A program made the position numbers and the translations under genes. A stretch of DNA of 64,000 nt from Stenotrophomonas maltophilia (GTDB lineage: Bacteria; Pseudomonadota; Gammaproteobacteria; Xanthomonadales; Xanthomonadaceae): NCBI GenBank assembly GCA_009912235.1, contig WNDS01000005.1, positions 5,001 through 69,000 on the forward strand, given 5' to 3'. The notes beneath the pieces were generated by a model. The model was not told the origin of the DNA. It did not search any database and was given only the letters and a program-made list of their open reading frames with translations. Positions 29,922 to 40,124 of the stretch are shown here, one piece after another. Each line of letters begins with the position of its first letter. Position 1 is the stretch's first letter.

Positions 29922-30275
29922 AGCGTTGCCGCCTCCTTCTGCTGAAATGCCGGGCCGGTGCATCAGCGGATCCCGCCCGCAAGCCGCCGGCGATGGCACC
30001 GGCGTGACGGTGGCGACGGCTGAGGATCCCCCGCTGCTGAATGGTCGGGAACGACACCGCAGCCTCCTGCCTGCTGGTGTAACCCGGCGCAGGTCCTGCA
30101 AAGTTGGCTTCACGTTGCAGATGTTTGGCAGAACGTTGCAGTGCGCTGTCGTATCAGCAGCGCATTCGCGTTAATGGATCGTCCACGTCCCCGACGCGGG
30201 CCGATTGTGATGTGCCTCACTGTGTTGGCGAGGTCTGCACCGCAGTTGGCTTTGTCACGACGCGGGCGGGGCTGC
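29922..30275. other. 354-bp gene-free region upstream of the AraC gene
   Basis: Between recD and the AraC gene, both on the minus strand. No coding signal stands out. It holds a direct repeat (annotated separately) and, further upstream, a relatively AT-rich stretch around 30160-30200, and probably carries the promoter of the AraC/DUF2589 run. Confidence 0.5.
30112..30141. promoter_or_regulatory. Direct repeat, candidate AraC-type operator
   Basis: ACGTTGCAG occurs at 30112-30120 and again at 30133-30141, identical over nine bases and 21 bp apart, that is two helical turns on the same DNA face. AraC-family proteins bind such spaced direct half-sites. It lies ~190 bp upstream of the AraC start codon, on the promoter side. 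Confidence 0.5.
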
Positions 30276-32162
30276 TCAGAACAGGCGGCCCTGTGTGGGC
30301 GGTTGCGCCGCACCGATCACGGGCGTGGCCGCATCTCCGGCATCGGCACCCAAGCGCCACGCCAACCCGCCCAGACGGCTGGCGTGCCGCTTCAGCGCCG
30401 CCACCAGCGCCTCGTCAGTGCCGGCCACGTGCAGGCGCTGGCGTGCGCGGGTCAGGCCGGTGTAGACCAGCTCGCGCGAGAGCACGCGGCTGTCCTGGCG
30501 TGGCAGCTGCAGCCACACTTCATCGAACTCCGAGCCCTGCGCCTTGTGCACGGTCATGGCGAACGCGCTTTCATGCGCGGGCAGCGCAGCGGGGTGGAAG
30601 GCACGCGGCTGGGCGGCATCGTCGCCGGGGAACCAGGCCACCATCGCGCCGCTGCCATCACGCAGGCAGATGCCGATGTCACCGTTGAACAGGCGGTGGC
30701 GGTAGCTGTTTTCGGTCACCAGCAGCAGGCGGCCCTGGAAATAGCCCGGATTGCTGCCGGCCAGCAGCTGTTCGATGCGGCTGTTGAGGCCACGCGCGCC
30801 CTGCGGGCCTTCACGCAGGGCGGTCAGCACACGCAGGCGCCCGGCCTGCTGCAGTGCCTGCGCCGGATCGGGCGCCTCGGCCAGCGCGCGCCACTGTGCC
30901 AGCATCGCATCGCGGCGGCCCTGCAGCGGATCGCCTGCACCTTCATGGAATTCAACACCGGCCAGGCCACCGCTGCGCAGCAGCTGCAGCGTGTGTGTGC
31001 TGTCCCCCTCGCGCACGGCCTGCGCCAGCGGTGCCAGGTCCAGCGCGTCGCTCTGCCGGTAGCCCCGCTGCAGCTGCACGCGGCGGCCGCTGAAGGGGCG
31101 CGCCGCTGCAAGGGGCTGCAACGTGGCGGCGGCCAGCAGCGCCTGCAGCGCCTGCGCGTCATCGGCCTGGGTGCCTTCGCCATCGCCGCTGGCACGCAGG
31201 ATCGCGCTGAGCACATCGCCAGCTTCCACCGACGGCAGCTGGTCCGGGTCGCCCAACAGCACCAGGCGGGTGCCGGCGGCGATCGCATCGACCAGCTTGG
31301 CCATCAGCGGCAGGTCGATAATCGATGCTTCGTCCACCACCACCACATCCAGCGCGAGCGGGTTCTCGGCGTGGTGGCGGAAGCGCGGTGAATCGGGAAT
31401 GACACCCAGCAGGCGGTGCAGCGTGGTGCCGGTGGTGGGCAGCGCGGCGCACAGCGCGGGGTCCACGCCCAGTGCCTGCAGGCGCTGCACGGCCAGGCGC
31501 AGGCTTTCGGCCATGCGTTCGGCGGCGCGACCGGTGGGCGCGGCCAGCGCGATGCGCGGCGCGGACTGGCCCTGTCCAGCGGCGTGTGCGGCCAGCAGCA
31601 GCAACAGCCGCGCGATGGTGGTGGTCTTGCCGGTACCGGGGCCACCGGTGACCAGGGCCAGCGGATGGCGCAGGGTGATGGCCGCGGCGCGGGCCTGGTG
31701 GTCGACACTGGCCGCGGCCTGCGGGAACAGCGTGGCGAACAGGGCCGCCAACGTCTGCAGGTCCACCGGCGGCAGCACGTGGCCGCCGATGCGCTGCAGC
31801 CCGAGCGCCAGCTGGCATTCGTATTCGCGGTAGCGGCGCAGGTACAGCAGGCCGTTTTCCAGCACCAGCGGTGCATCTGCCGAGACATGCGCGGGATCGC
31901 CCGGCTGTGCTACCCAGGGCGAGGTCTGCAGCTGCTGCAGCCAGGCATCGGCCCGCGGCCAGTCCGCCACGCCTTCCAGCACACGCTGCGGCTGGCGCGG
32001 ATCGAACCCGGCGTGCCCCTGGGCGATGGCCAGCGAGGCCAGCGCAGCGGCCAGTGCCACCTCGTAGGGGGTGTCATCGCGCAGGCGCAGCAGGCTGGTG
32101 GCCAGCGCGTGGTCGAGCGTGCGCAGCTGGCCGCTCTGGTGCAGCTGCTTCAGCAGGCTCAT
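30276..32162 (-). CDS. recD: Exodeoxyribonuclease V subunit alpha
   Basis: A 628-residue SF1B 5'-3' helicase subunit of RecBCD, which processes double-strand DNA ends for recombination. Walker A is GGPGTGKTTTIARLL (~residue 172), Walker B-like VVVDEASIIDLPLM (~275) and the C-terminal UvrD-like motif MTVHKAQGSEFDEVWLQLPR (~545). The start ATG overlaps the recB stop by four bases. It is the last gene of recC-recB-recD, the usual order in this family. Confidence 0.95.
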   Translation of the reverse strand: MSLLKQLHQSGQLRTLDHALATSLLRLRDDTPYEVALAAALASLAIAQGHAGFDPRQPQRVLEGVADWPRADAWLQQLQTSPWVAQPGDPAHVSADAPLVLENGLLYLRRYREYECQLALGLQRIGGHVLPPVDLQTLAALFATLFPQAAASVDHQARAAAITLRHPLALVTGGPGTGKTTTIARLLLLLAAHAAGQGQSAPRIALAAPTGRAAERMAESLRLAVQRLQALGVDPALCAALPTTGTTLHRLLGVIPDSPRFRHHAENPLALDVVVVDEASIIDLPLMAKLVDAIAAGTRLVLLGDPDQLPSVEAGDVLSAILRASGDGEGTQADDAQALQALLAAATLQPLAAARPFSGRRVQLQRGYRQSDALDLAPLAQAVREGDSTHTLQLLRSGGLAGVEFHEGAGDPLQGRRDAMLAQWRALAEAPDPAQALQQAGRLRVLTALREGPQGARGLNSRIEQLLAGSNPGYFQGRLLLVTENSYRHRLFNGDIGICLRDGSGAMVAWFPGDDAAQPRAFHPAALPAHESAFAMTVHKAQGSEFDEVWLQLPRQDSRVLSRELVYTGLTRARQRLHVAGTDEALVAALKRHASRLGGLAWRLGADAGDAATPVIGAAQPPTQGRLF

Positions 32163-35100
32163 CGCGCGGCTCCGGTGCTGGCATCGCCGCGTGCGCGCGC
32201 GACCAGTGCGGCCTGGGCGTCGCCGCCGCCGGCGAACAGTGCGTCCAGCCCATCCACCAGCGCCAGCGGGAACTGCTGCGCATGCAGGCCATTGCCGTTG
32301 CCATCCAGGCCGCGGCAGAACAGGTAGCGGATGCCGCCCATGTCACGCGCGTAGTCGTAGGCCGAACCCAGCCGGAAGCGCAGCCAGCGGTGCAGGGCCA
32401 CGGTGTAGATCAGCGCCTGCAAGTCGTATTCGCTGTGGCGCATGGCGATGACCAGCAGGTCCGGGCTGTAGCCGGGCAGGCGGTTGGATTTGTAGTCGAG
32501 CACGTACCAGCGCCCCGCGCGCACGTAGGTCAGGTCGATCTTGCCGGTCATCAGCCCTTCCAGCTGGCGGCGCAGACCGAAGCCACGGCGCGCGGCGGAA
32601 ATGCCATGCGCATGCAGCAGCTGCAGCAGCGCGGGCACGGCAGTGGACGCGATGGCGAAGTGGAATTCGATCTCGGCGCGGTAGTCGCTGGGCGGCAGGC
32701 TGTGCAGCGCGCCGCCTTCGGGCAACGTCACCGTCAGGGTGTGCCCGACCAAGGGCACCAGCACCGCCACGCCATTGTCCAGATCGGCATCGGCATACCC
32801 TTCGGCATGCAGTGCGTCACGCAGGATGGCGGCCTGGCCTTCCGGCGCCGGCTGGCCTGGCTGCCAGTCAGCCCACACGGCGAAATCGGTGTTTTCCAGT
32901 GCTTCGTGCAGCACGTTGCCGAAGCGGCTGCCCATGAAGCGCGAGTCCGGTGGCAGCTGTTCCTGCGCGATCGGTTCGGGCAGCGCCGGTTCCAGCGGCA
33001 GCTCCGGGCCAGCCGGTTCGTCGGCCGCCGGGGCCGGCAGTTCGGAGGCCGCCGCTTCGATGTCATCCTCGCTGCCGGCATCGGCATGCGCCAGCTGGGT
33101 GAAGCTGTAGACCCACCAGTCATGCGGCACGCGCCGGGTGAGCGCGCGCACGGCAGGCAGCGCACCGTCCTGCTCGGCCGGCAACGGCTGCAGCGGTGCA
33201 TCGTCCTGGTCTTCGTCAATCTGGATATCGGGGTGCACGCGCAGTGTGGACAGATCCCCCAGCATCGGTGCCAGGCGCGTCCGCGCGATGCCCGCCAGTT
33301 CACCGATGGCGATCCACAGCGCATGTTCGGCGCGGGTCAGGCCCACGTACAGCAGGCGCGCATCTTCGGCACGCTGGTCATGGTCGCGCTGGCGGCTGAT
33401 CGCCTCCCAGTCGTCGTCCTTGCCCAGCTTCCAGTGCAGCTGGCGCTGGCCATCAACGTGCAGGGTGCTGTGGCTGGCGGTATTCGGCGCGCCACCGTCG
33501 ATGCCGACAAACGGCAGGAACACCAGCGGGTACTCCAGGCCCTTGCTCTTGTGCAGGGTGATGATCTGCACGCGGCGCGCGTCCGATTCCAGGCGCAGCT
33601 GCTGCTGTTCGTCGTTCTGGTCGGCGTTGGCCATCTGGCCCTGCAGCCAGTCCAGCAGGCCATGCATGCCCAGCGCCTGCGCCGAGGCTTCCTGCAGCAG
33701 TTCGCCCAGCTGCAGGTAGTTGGTCAGGCGGCGCTCGCCGTCGATCAGCGCCAGCAGGCGTTCGGCCTGACTGGCGCAGACATCGGCCACCACTGCGAAC
33801 GGGCCACCGCGCTGCCAGCGCTTGCGCCAGTGCAGCAGCTGGGCCTGGGCCTGGCGCTGCAGGTCGCCTTCGCGTTCCATGCCGGCAATGGCGGCCGCGT
33901 CCTGGCCCAGCAGCACGGTCGACAGCGCCGCGCGCAGGCGGCCTTCATCGGCCGGCTGCAGCAGCGCCAGCAGCAGCGCACGGACATCGCGGGCCTCTCT
34001 GGTGGCATACAGGCTCTGCTTTCCGGCGGCCACGGCGGGAATGCCGACCGCCGCCAGCGCGCGCTGCACCAGCGTGGCTTCGCGGTGCGAACGCACCAGC
34101 ACGGCGATATCGCCCGGATGCACCGGCCGCCCGCGCAGGCTGGCACGGCCGTCGCGGGCCTCCAGCAGCACCTGGTGGATCGCGGCCACGCAGGCCTGGG
34201 TGGCCGCCGCGCGCGAGGCGTCGGCACCCAGCGGCTTGTCGCTGCCACTGCGCAGCCGGTGCAGCACCAGCGCCGGGGCGGGCTGGCCCTCGCGCAGCAG
34301 GTCGGCATCGGTGCGCACGCCACCGGGGTGCATCACTTCAAACTGGATGTCCGCTTCCAGGAACGCCGTTTCACCGGCGGTGGCATACAGCGCCTGCACG
34401 GCACGCAGCACCGAGGGCCGCGAACGGAAATTCTGGTCCAGCACCGGCGCCTGCAGCGCAGCCTGCTTGGCCTTCAGGTAGGTGTGGATATCGCCGCCAC
34501 GGAATCCGTAGATGGCCTGCTTGGGGTCGCCGATCAGGAACAGCGCCGGGGCCAGGCCCAGCATCGCCACTTCAGGCGAATCGCCGAACACGCGCTGGAA
34601 GATGCTCCACTGGCGGTCGTCGGTGTCCTGGAATTCGTCCACCAGCGCGATGCGGTACTGCGCGCGCAGCTGGCGCACCAGCGCCAGTCGGTGCTCGCCT
34701 TCCAGTGCCTGCGCCACGCCGTCGATCAGGTCGTCGTAGGTCTGTACCCGGCGGGTGCGCTTGAGCTGCTGCAGGCGGGTGATGGCCTCTTCGCGCAGAT
34801 CGTGCAGGAAGGTGATCGCCACCTCGCACAGCCAGGCGGCATGGGCATCGGCGGCGTCCCACCACTGCGCCAGCGCAGCGAACAGTGGTGCGTCCGGGCT
34901 GGCGTCCTGCTGGCCGTCTTTGCAGAAGCCACGCAGCGCGGTCGGCAGCAGCTTGTCCAGGTGGTTTTTGTCATCACGCGGCCACTGCGCCGCCTCGCGC
35001 CCGGCCAGCAGGGCGGCGAAGGCCTTGTCGAAACTGCGGCGGTGCGCACGCCGGCCATCGAACACCTTGCGCTCGAAGGCGGTGGCCACCTGCTCGCGCG

Positions 35101-35830
35101 CCAGCTCCAGGCCGCTGTCGATGGCCGTAGCCAGCGCAGTGGCGGCCAGCGCCAGCCGCGGCCGGGGATCCTGCGGAAGATGGGCCGGGCGCAGCGGGTA
35201 CAGTGGCGGCGCGGCGATCAGCGCACGCAGGTCGCTGGCCAGCGCGTCGGGGGTTTTCCACAGGAAGGTGAGCGGTTCCAGCGTGGCTGGGTCGTTGGCA
35301 TGCACGCGCCAAAGATCCGCGGCCAGTTCCTCCAGCAGCTCGCGGTCGCTGGCCAGCAGTTCGGGCGGGTCGAAGGTATACCCGCTTTCCAGCGCATGTT
35401 CGCGCAGCACGCGGGTGCAGAAACCGTGGATGGTGAAGATCGAGGCCAGGTCGATCTCGTCGGCAGCCACCTGCAGGCGGCGCTTCAGCGCGGTGGCGCT
35501 TTCGTCGCTCTCGTCCAGGTGGCGCTGCAGTACCTGCCGGGTCAACGCGGCATCGGGGCCCTCATCCTCGGCCACCGGCAGATCGACCAGGCGCGCGGCC
35601 AGCGCCAGCCGTTCGCGGATGCGCTTGCGCAGTTCCTGGGTGGCCGCATCGGTGAAGGTGACCGCCAGGATTTGGCCGATGCGCAGGCGCTGTTCCACCA
35701 CCAGCCGGGTGAACAGCGTGGCCAGGGTGAAGGTCTTGCCGGTGCCGGCACTGGCTTCGATCAGCTGGGTGCCGTGCAGCGGCAGCGCCAGGTAGGGGTC
35801 GCCAGCGGCGGGTGTGGTGGTCAGGCTCAT
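32159..35830 (-). CDS. recB: Exodeoxyribonuclease V subunit beta
   Basis: A 1223-residue SF1A 3'-5' helicase and nuclease subunit. Walker A is IEASAGTGKTFTLATLF (~24-40), then VTFTDAATQELRKRIRERL, UvrD motif II DEFQDTDDRQWSIF (~395) and the later VQIITLHKSKGLEYPLVFLP (~750). The C-terminal nuclease domain keeps GKIDLTYVRAGRWYVLDYKS with the catalytic Asp and Lys, then DLLVIAMRHSEYDLQALIYT. ATG 35830 overlaps the recC stop; a longer frame upstream is shadow. A 1348-codon open frame antisense to it is not real. Confidence 0.95.
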   Translation of the reverse strand: MSLTTTPAAGDPYLALPLHGTQLIEASAGTGKTFTLATLFTRLVVEQRLRIGQILAVTFTDAATQELRKRIRERLALAARLVDLPVAEDEGPDAALTRQVLQRHLDESDESATALKRRLQVAADEIDLASIFTIHGFCTRVLREHALESGYTFDPPELLASDRELLEELAADLWRVHANDPATLEPLTFLWKTPDALASDLRALIAAPPLYPLRPAHLPQDPRPRLALAATALATAIDSGLELAREQVATAFERKVFDGRRAHRRSFDKAFAALLAGREAAQWPRDDKNHLDKLLPTALRGFCKDGQQDASPDAPLFAALAQWWDAADAHAAWLCEVAITFLHDLREEAITRLQQLKRTRRVQTYDDLIDGVAQALEGEHRLALVRQLRAQYRIALVDEFQDTDDRQWSIFQRVFGDSPEVAMLGLAPALFLIGDPKQAIYGFRGGDIHTYLKAKQAALQAPVLDQNFRSRPSVLRAVQALYATAGETAFLEADIQFEVMHPGGVRTDADLLREGQPAPALVLHRLRSGSDKPLGADASRAAATQACVAAIHQVLLEARDGRASLRGRPVHPGDIAVLVRSHREATLVQRALAAVGIPAVAAGKQSLYATREARDVRALLLALLQPADEGRLRAALSTVLLGQDAAAIAGMEREGDLQRQAQAQLLHWRKRWQRGGPFAVVADVCASQAERLLALIDGERRLTNYLQLGELLQEASAQALGMHGLLDWLQGQMANADQNDEQQQLRLESDARRVQIITLHKSKGLEYPLVFLPFVGIDGGAPNTASHSTLHVDGQRQLHWKLGKDDDWEAISRQRDHDQRAEDARLLYVGLTRAEHALWIAIGELAGIARTRLAPMLGDLSTLRVHPDIQIDEDQDDAPLQPLPAEQDGALPAVRALTRRVPHDWWVYSFTQLAHADAGSEDDIEAAASELPAPAADEPAGPELPLEPALPEPIAQEQLPPDSRFMGSRFGNVLHEALENTDFAVWADWQPGQPAPEGQAAILRDALHAEGYADADLDNGVAVLVPLVGHTLTVTLPEGGALHSLPPSDYRAEIEFHFAIASTAVPALLQLLHAHGISAARRGFGLRRQLEGLMTGKIDLTYVRAGRWYVLDYKSNRLPGYSPDLLVIAMRHSEYDLQALIYTVALHRWLRFRLGSAYDYARDMGGIRYLFCRGLDGNGNGLHAQQFPLALVDGLDALFAGGGDAQAALVARARGDASTGAAR

Positions 35831-38800
35831 GCGGTCACCTCCTGCGCAGGGCCAAGCGCGCGGCCTTCGCGCACGGCGGTGAAGACCTGCAGGCTGGTGC
35901 GCAGCAGGGCGGCGTAGCGGCCGTCGTCGGCAAAGGGATCGCTGCCGCGCGCCACCAGCTGCCAGGCATCGCTGTTGCCCTCGCCCCAGCTGCGCTCGCT
36001 GCCATGCCACTGCTTCCAGCCTTCCTGGCGCTGCTTTTCACCGGTCGTGGTGTACAGCACCCAGCCGGTATACGGAGCGAACGGCAACGGCGCGCGCAGG
36101 CCACGGCGGCGCAGCTGCAGCAGCACGCGCAGGGCGGCGCGGGCCGCGTCCGGGTCCAGTGCCGGCAGCACGTGCGGGCCGATGCCCTCATCGCCGGCGT
36201 CGTGGAACTGCACCAGCGGCAGTGCATCGCCGGCGGCGTTGGCCAGCAGCCAGTCCAGGCCCTGGCGGATCACCGCATTGCCGTTCAGCCCACCGGCGCG
36301 CAGGCGCACCAGGCCGCGCGCGTGGATATCGGCCACGCGGCCCTGCAGGCGCACCCCGTCGATATCCACCTCGTAGTGGCGGCTGTGCAGCGGCTGGCCC
36401 TGCAGCCAGGCCACCAGCGCGGTGGCATAGGGACGGGTCTGCTGCTGTTCGGTCTCCAGCTGGCGTTCGCCCAGCGCACCGGACGGCACCAGCCCCCGGG
36501 CACGCAGCCGCGGGTACAGCGGCGCGTCGTCGCCCACCACGGTGGCATGCACCACGGCCTGCTGCACGCGGCGCCTGTCCGGGCCGTGGCTGGCCAGCAC
36601 CAGCGGTTCCAGGTCGTCGGCGGCGTCCACATCGTCGGCCAGGCGCAGCCCAAGCGACTGCGCCAGGAACTGCCCGGCCGGGTCGCACAGAAAGCGGCGC
36701 AGCGCATCCAGCGACAGATTGTGTTCGTCGGCCACGCCCGCGGCCGGTGGCAGGCCATCGAACCACGCGGGCAACGGGCTGCGCTGGCCGGCCATGCGCC
36801 CGGCGGCCGGGTGCCACTGGCGGCGGTAGCTGAAGCGGCGCGCATCGCCATCGCCGAAGGCGGCCGGCGAGAACGGCTGCAGCGCGTGGCGCACGGTGAA
36901 GGCCTTGGCCGCCGCGCCGGGATCATCGTGGTAGGCCGCAGCGGCGTCGACCAGTTCGCTGACCAGCACCGACGGCTCGCGCGCGCTGCCATCGCGCGGG
37001 TCGTTGCCCAGGTAGCTCAGGTAGAACACGTCCTGGGCGGCGGCGAACAGCTGCAGGAACAGGAAGCGGTCATCCTCGCGCGTGGAGCGGTCGCCGGGGC
37101 GGCGGCGCGGCGTGTCCAGTTCGGCGGTGAGCTGGTTCAGGCCGGCGGCCGGGTCGCGGCGCGGGAAATCGCCATCGTTCAGGCCCAGCACGCAGATCAC
37201 CCGGAACGGCAGCAGGCGCATCGGCAACATGCGGCCGAAGCTGATGCCACCGGTCAGCAGCGGCGCGCGGGTATCGGCTTCGGACAGCGCACCGGCAAAG
37301 TGCGCACGCACGACCTCCGGCGGAACCGCGTCGTCGAACCCGGCCTTGCGCGCATCCACCTCGAACTGGTTCAGCAGCTTGCGCAGGCGGTCCAGCGCAC
37401 GCTGGCTGTTGGGCGACGCCGGGGCGGTCGGCAGCAGCGCCTGCAACAGCGCCAGCAGGCGTTGCCGCCACTGCGCCGGGGACAGCGCTTCGCCCAGCCG
37501 GCGCTGGTAGCTGGTCAGCACGCGCAGCAGGCGCAACAGCCGGTCCAGTGCATCCAGCGCGCCGCCTTCCAGTTCCGGCCACGGCGCCACGCCAGCCAGG
37601 TCGCTGTCGCTGCCGATGGCATGGCCCAGCAGCAGGCGGTCCAGCGCGAACTGCCAGGTGAAGGCATCGTCGGCCGGGGCCTGGTGCTGCTGGCGGTGGT
37701 GGGCATCGATGCCCCAGCGCGCACCAGCCTGCTGCAGCCAGGCGTGCAGACGGTCGAAATCGGCCGCCTCCAGCCCCGCCGCCTCCGCCAGCGGCGCACT
37801 GGCCAGCAGGTCCAGCACTTCCTTCAGGCCAAAGCGCGATACCGGCAGGCCCAACAGGCGCACGAACACATCGGCCAGCGGCTCACCCGCCAGCGGGCTG
37901 CTGTCGGCCAGCGCGTAGGGAATGTGGTCCTCATCGCCACCCCGGCCACCAAACACCGCTTCCAGGTAGGGCACGTAGGGGTCGATGTCCGGGGCCAGCA
38001 CCGCGATCTCGCGCGGCTGCAGCGGCGGGTCGAAGCACGGGTCCTGCAGCAGGCCACGCAGCTGGTCGTGCAGCACCTGCAGCTCGCGCAGGCGGGTATG
38101 GCAGGCGTGCACCTGCAGGCTGGGGTCGTCACTGCGCAGGGCTTCACGCAGCGGGCCCGAGGGCAGCGCACGGCGGTGGAACAGGTCGCGCTGCAGACGA
38201 TGCAGCAGGCTGTCGGCCAGCCCGCCAGCGTCCATGCCGGGTCGCTCATCTTCTTCCGGGTCGGCATAGACGGCGATCTCACCGGCCGGGTGCACCACTT
38301 CGTAGCTGCCCAGCACGGCCATGAAATCGCGCCCGGCCGCGCCCCAGGCTTCCAGCAGGCGGTTCTCGCCGGCCGCTTCGCCGAACGGGTCCGGCGCGCC
38401 GCTGCGCAGCTTTTCCGCCAGGGTCTGCAGGTCGCCCCAGTACGACTGCACCGGCGTGGGCAGGTAGAAATGCAGTTTCCCCACTCGCGCCTGGGTGGCC
38501 ATCACCCGCAGCACGTCTGGGGAGATGTTAAACGTGGCAAACGCCGACAGGCGCGGTGGCAGCCCCTGCGGCAGCGGCTGGCCCGGGCCTTCGAAGCGCT
38601 CAAGGTAGGCCTGGGTGCGACGCGCGCGGTACTGCGAGCCCGCTGCGATGGTGCGCCACAGGATGGCCTGCGGATCGGCCGGGTCGGCGCCGGCTTCCCA
38701 GCGCAGCAGCCAGTCGCGGCGCCAGGCCTGGTACTTCTCGAACACCGTGGCCAGTTCACCGGCCAGCGCCCACGGCTTGAGCGGATCGTTGCCGGCCAGG

Positions 38801-39162
38801 TAGGCCTGCAGTGCGCGCATCGGCGGCTGCGCCAGCAGCGCCGGGTCGCGCAGGGCCTGGTACAGGCGCCAGTGCAGCGCAGCGGCGTCCAGGTCATCGC
38901 CTTCGCCTGCGACATTGGCATTGAGCGCCCGCGCGACGAACTCGCCGGGGGTCAGGAATTCCAGGTTGGCGGCCACGCCATATTCGGCGGCCAGGGTGGC
39001 CTGCAGCCAGCGCCGCATCGCCACCTGCGGAATCAGCACCGTTTCCGGCGCCAACAGCGCCTGCCCGGCCACCGGCGTGCGTACGTGGCGCGCGAGCAGC
39101 GCGGCCAGCACGTCGAGGGAATTGGAATGGTAGAGGCGGAAATCGGAGGCCGGGTCGTTCAT
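35827..39162 (-). CDS. recC: Exodeoxyribonuclease V subunit gamma
   Basis: 1111 residues, the Chi-recognition and scaffold subunit of RecBCD. N-terminal FRLYHSNSLDVLAALLARHV and VAMRRWLQATLAAEYGVAAN are the standard RecC opening, and LHACHTRL-type sequence (LQVHACHTRLRELQVLHDQL) and CVLGLNDGDFPRRDPAAGLN mark the helicase-like domains. I set the start at ATG 39162 (MNDPASDFRLYHSN); an in-frame ATG further up adds 35 cysteine/arginine-rich residues unlike RecC. It is first in the operon and divergent from mlaF. Confidence 0.94.
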   Translation of the reverse strand: MNDPASDFRLYHSNSLDVLAALLARHVRTPVAGQALLAPETVLIPQVAMRRWLQATLAAEYGVAANLEFLTPGEFVARALNANVAGEGDDLDAAALHWRLYQALRDPALLAQPPMRALQAYLAGNDPLKPWALAGELATVFEKYQAWRRDWLLRWEAGADPADPQAILWRTIAAGSQYRARRTQAYLERFEGPGQPLPQGLPPRLSAFATFNISPDVLRVMATQARVGKLHFYLPTPVQSYWGDLQTLAEKLRSGAPDPFGEAAGENRLLEAWGAAGRDFMAVLGSYEVVHPAGEIAVYADPEEDERPGMDAGGLADSLLHRLQRDLFHRRALPSGPLREALRSDDPSLQVHACHTRLRELQVLHDQLRGLLQDPCFDPPLQPREIAVLAPDIDPYVPYLEAVFGGRGGDEDHIPYALADSSPLAGEPLADVFVRLLGLPVSRFGLKEVLDLLASAPLAEAAGLEAADFDRLHAWLQQAGARWGIDAHHRQQHQAPADDAFTWQFALDRLLLGHAIGSDSDLAGVAPWPELEGGALDALDRLLRLLRVLTSYQRRLGEALSPAQWRQRLLALLQALLPTAPASPNSQRALDRLRKLLNQFEVDARKAGFDDAVPPEVVRAHFAGALSEADTRAPLLTGGISFGRMLPMRLLPFRVICVLGLNDGDFPRRDPAAGLNQLTAELDTPRRRPGDRSTREDDRFLFLQLFAAAQDVFYLSYLGNDPRDGSAREPSVLVSELVDAAAAYHDDPGAAAKAFTVRHALQPFSPAAFGDGDARRFSYRRQWHPAAGRMAGQRSPLPAWFDGLPPAAGVADEHNLSLDALRRFLCDPAGQFLAQSLGLRLADDVDAADDLEPLVLASHGPDRRRVQQAVVHATVVGDDAPLYPRLRARGLVPSGALGERQLETEQQQTRPYATALVAWLQGQPLHSRHYEVDIDGVRLQGRVADIHARGLVRLRAGGLNGNAVIRQGLDWLLANAAGDALPLVQFHDAGDEGIGPHVLPALDPDAARAALRVLLQLRRRGLRAPLPFAPYTGWVLYTTTGEKQRQEGWKQWHGSERSWGEGNSDAWQLVARGSDPFADDGRYAALLRTSLQVFTAVREGRALGPAQEVTA

Positions 39163-39326
39163 CCGGCACAGTGTGCAATACCCCGCGCGCTGCCGGTATG
39201 GATTGTTCCGGGCGCAATAGGGATTATCCCGCGCCGGTCCGGGCTGGCGCATGCCACAATACTGCACGGCACAGTTCGGTTATGTTCAGTCGTCTGCCCC
39301 GATTCTTGAACGTTGGAAAAACGTTA

Positions 39327-40124
39327 ATGGCGCCCATGTCGGCTTCCCCGTCCAGTCTGGTGCAGTTGTCCAACGTCCGCATCGACCGCGGCGGGCGCCC
39401 GATCCTGCGCGATGTCTCGCTGCAGGTGCCGCAAGGCAGCATCACCGCCGTGCTGGGCCCCTCGGGCAGTGGCAAGTCCACGCTGCTGGCGGCGCTGACC
39501 GGCGAGCTGCGCCCGGCCGCTGGCGACATCACCCTGTTCGGCAAGCCCATTCCCACCCGCGCCGGCGAACTGCTGGAGATCCGCAAGAGCGTGGGCGTGC
39601 TGCTGCAGGGCAACGGCCTGCTGACCGACCTGAGCGTGGCCGAGAATGTCGCCCTGCCGCTGCGCACGCATACCCGCCTGCCGGCACCGGTGCGCGACCG
39701 CCTGGTGCAGATGAAGCTGCACGCGGTGGGCCTGCTGGCCGCCGCCGATGCCTGGCCGCGCGAGCTGTCCGGCGGCATGGCGCGGCGCGTGGCACTGGCC
39801 CGTGCGCTGGCCCTGGACCCGCCGCTGATGATCTACGACGAGCCGCTGACCGGGCTGGACCCGATCGCCTCGGGGGTCATCATGAGCCTGATCCAGCGCC
39901 TGAACCACAGCCTGGGCCTGACCAGCATCATCGTCAGCCACCACGTGCACGAAACGCTGCCGATCTGCGACCAGGTCATCGCCATCGCCAACGGTGGTGC
40001 GGTGTTCCAGGGGTCGCCGGAGGCGCTGCAGTCCAGCCAGGACCCACTGCTGCGGCAGTTCCTGCACGGCCAGCCCGATGGCCCCATTCCGTTCGACGCC
40101 GCACCGCGCAGCAAGGTGGCCTGA
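39327..40124 (+). CDS. mlaF: Phospholipid ABC transporter ATP-binding protein MlaF
   Basis: A 265-residue ATPase of the MlaFEDB inner-membrane complex, which moves phospholipids between the periplasmic carrier MlaC and the inner membrane to keep outer membrane asymmetry. Walker A GPSGSGKSTLLAAL (~residue 48), signature ELSGGMARRVALARALALDP and Walker B LMIYDEPLTGLDPIASGV, with the H-loop in VSHHVHET. The start may be 39327 or 39336 (or 39282); 39327 gives family length. It overlaps mlaE by one base. Confidence 0.93.
   Translation: MAPMSASPSSLVQLSNVRIDRGGRPILRDVSLQVPQGSITAVLGPSGSGKSTLLAALTGELRPAAGDITLFGKPIPTRAGELLEIRKSVGVLLQGNGLLTDLSVAENVALPLRTHTRLPAPVRDRLVQMKLHAVGLLAAADAWPRELSGGMARRVALARALALDPPLMIYDEPLTGLDPIASGVIMSLIQRLNHSLGLTSIIVSHHVHETLPICDQVIAIANGGAVFQGSPEALQSSQDPLLRQFLHGQPDGPIPFDAAPRSKVA

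Noticed and set aside
31871..39309. Very long plus-strand open frames (1348 and 1165 codons) opposite recD-recB-recC
   Set aside because: They are shadows of the real minus-strand genes: high G+C removes stop codons from the opposite strand, their translations are Gln/Ala/His/Arg-rich with no family motif, and the minus strand encodes complete RecCBD.
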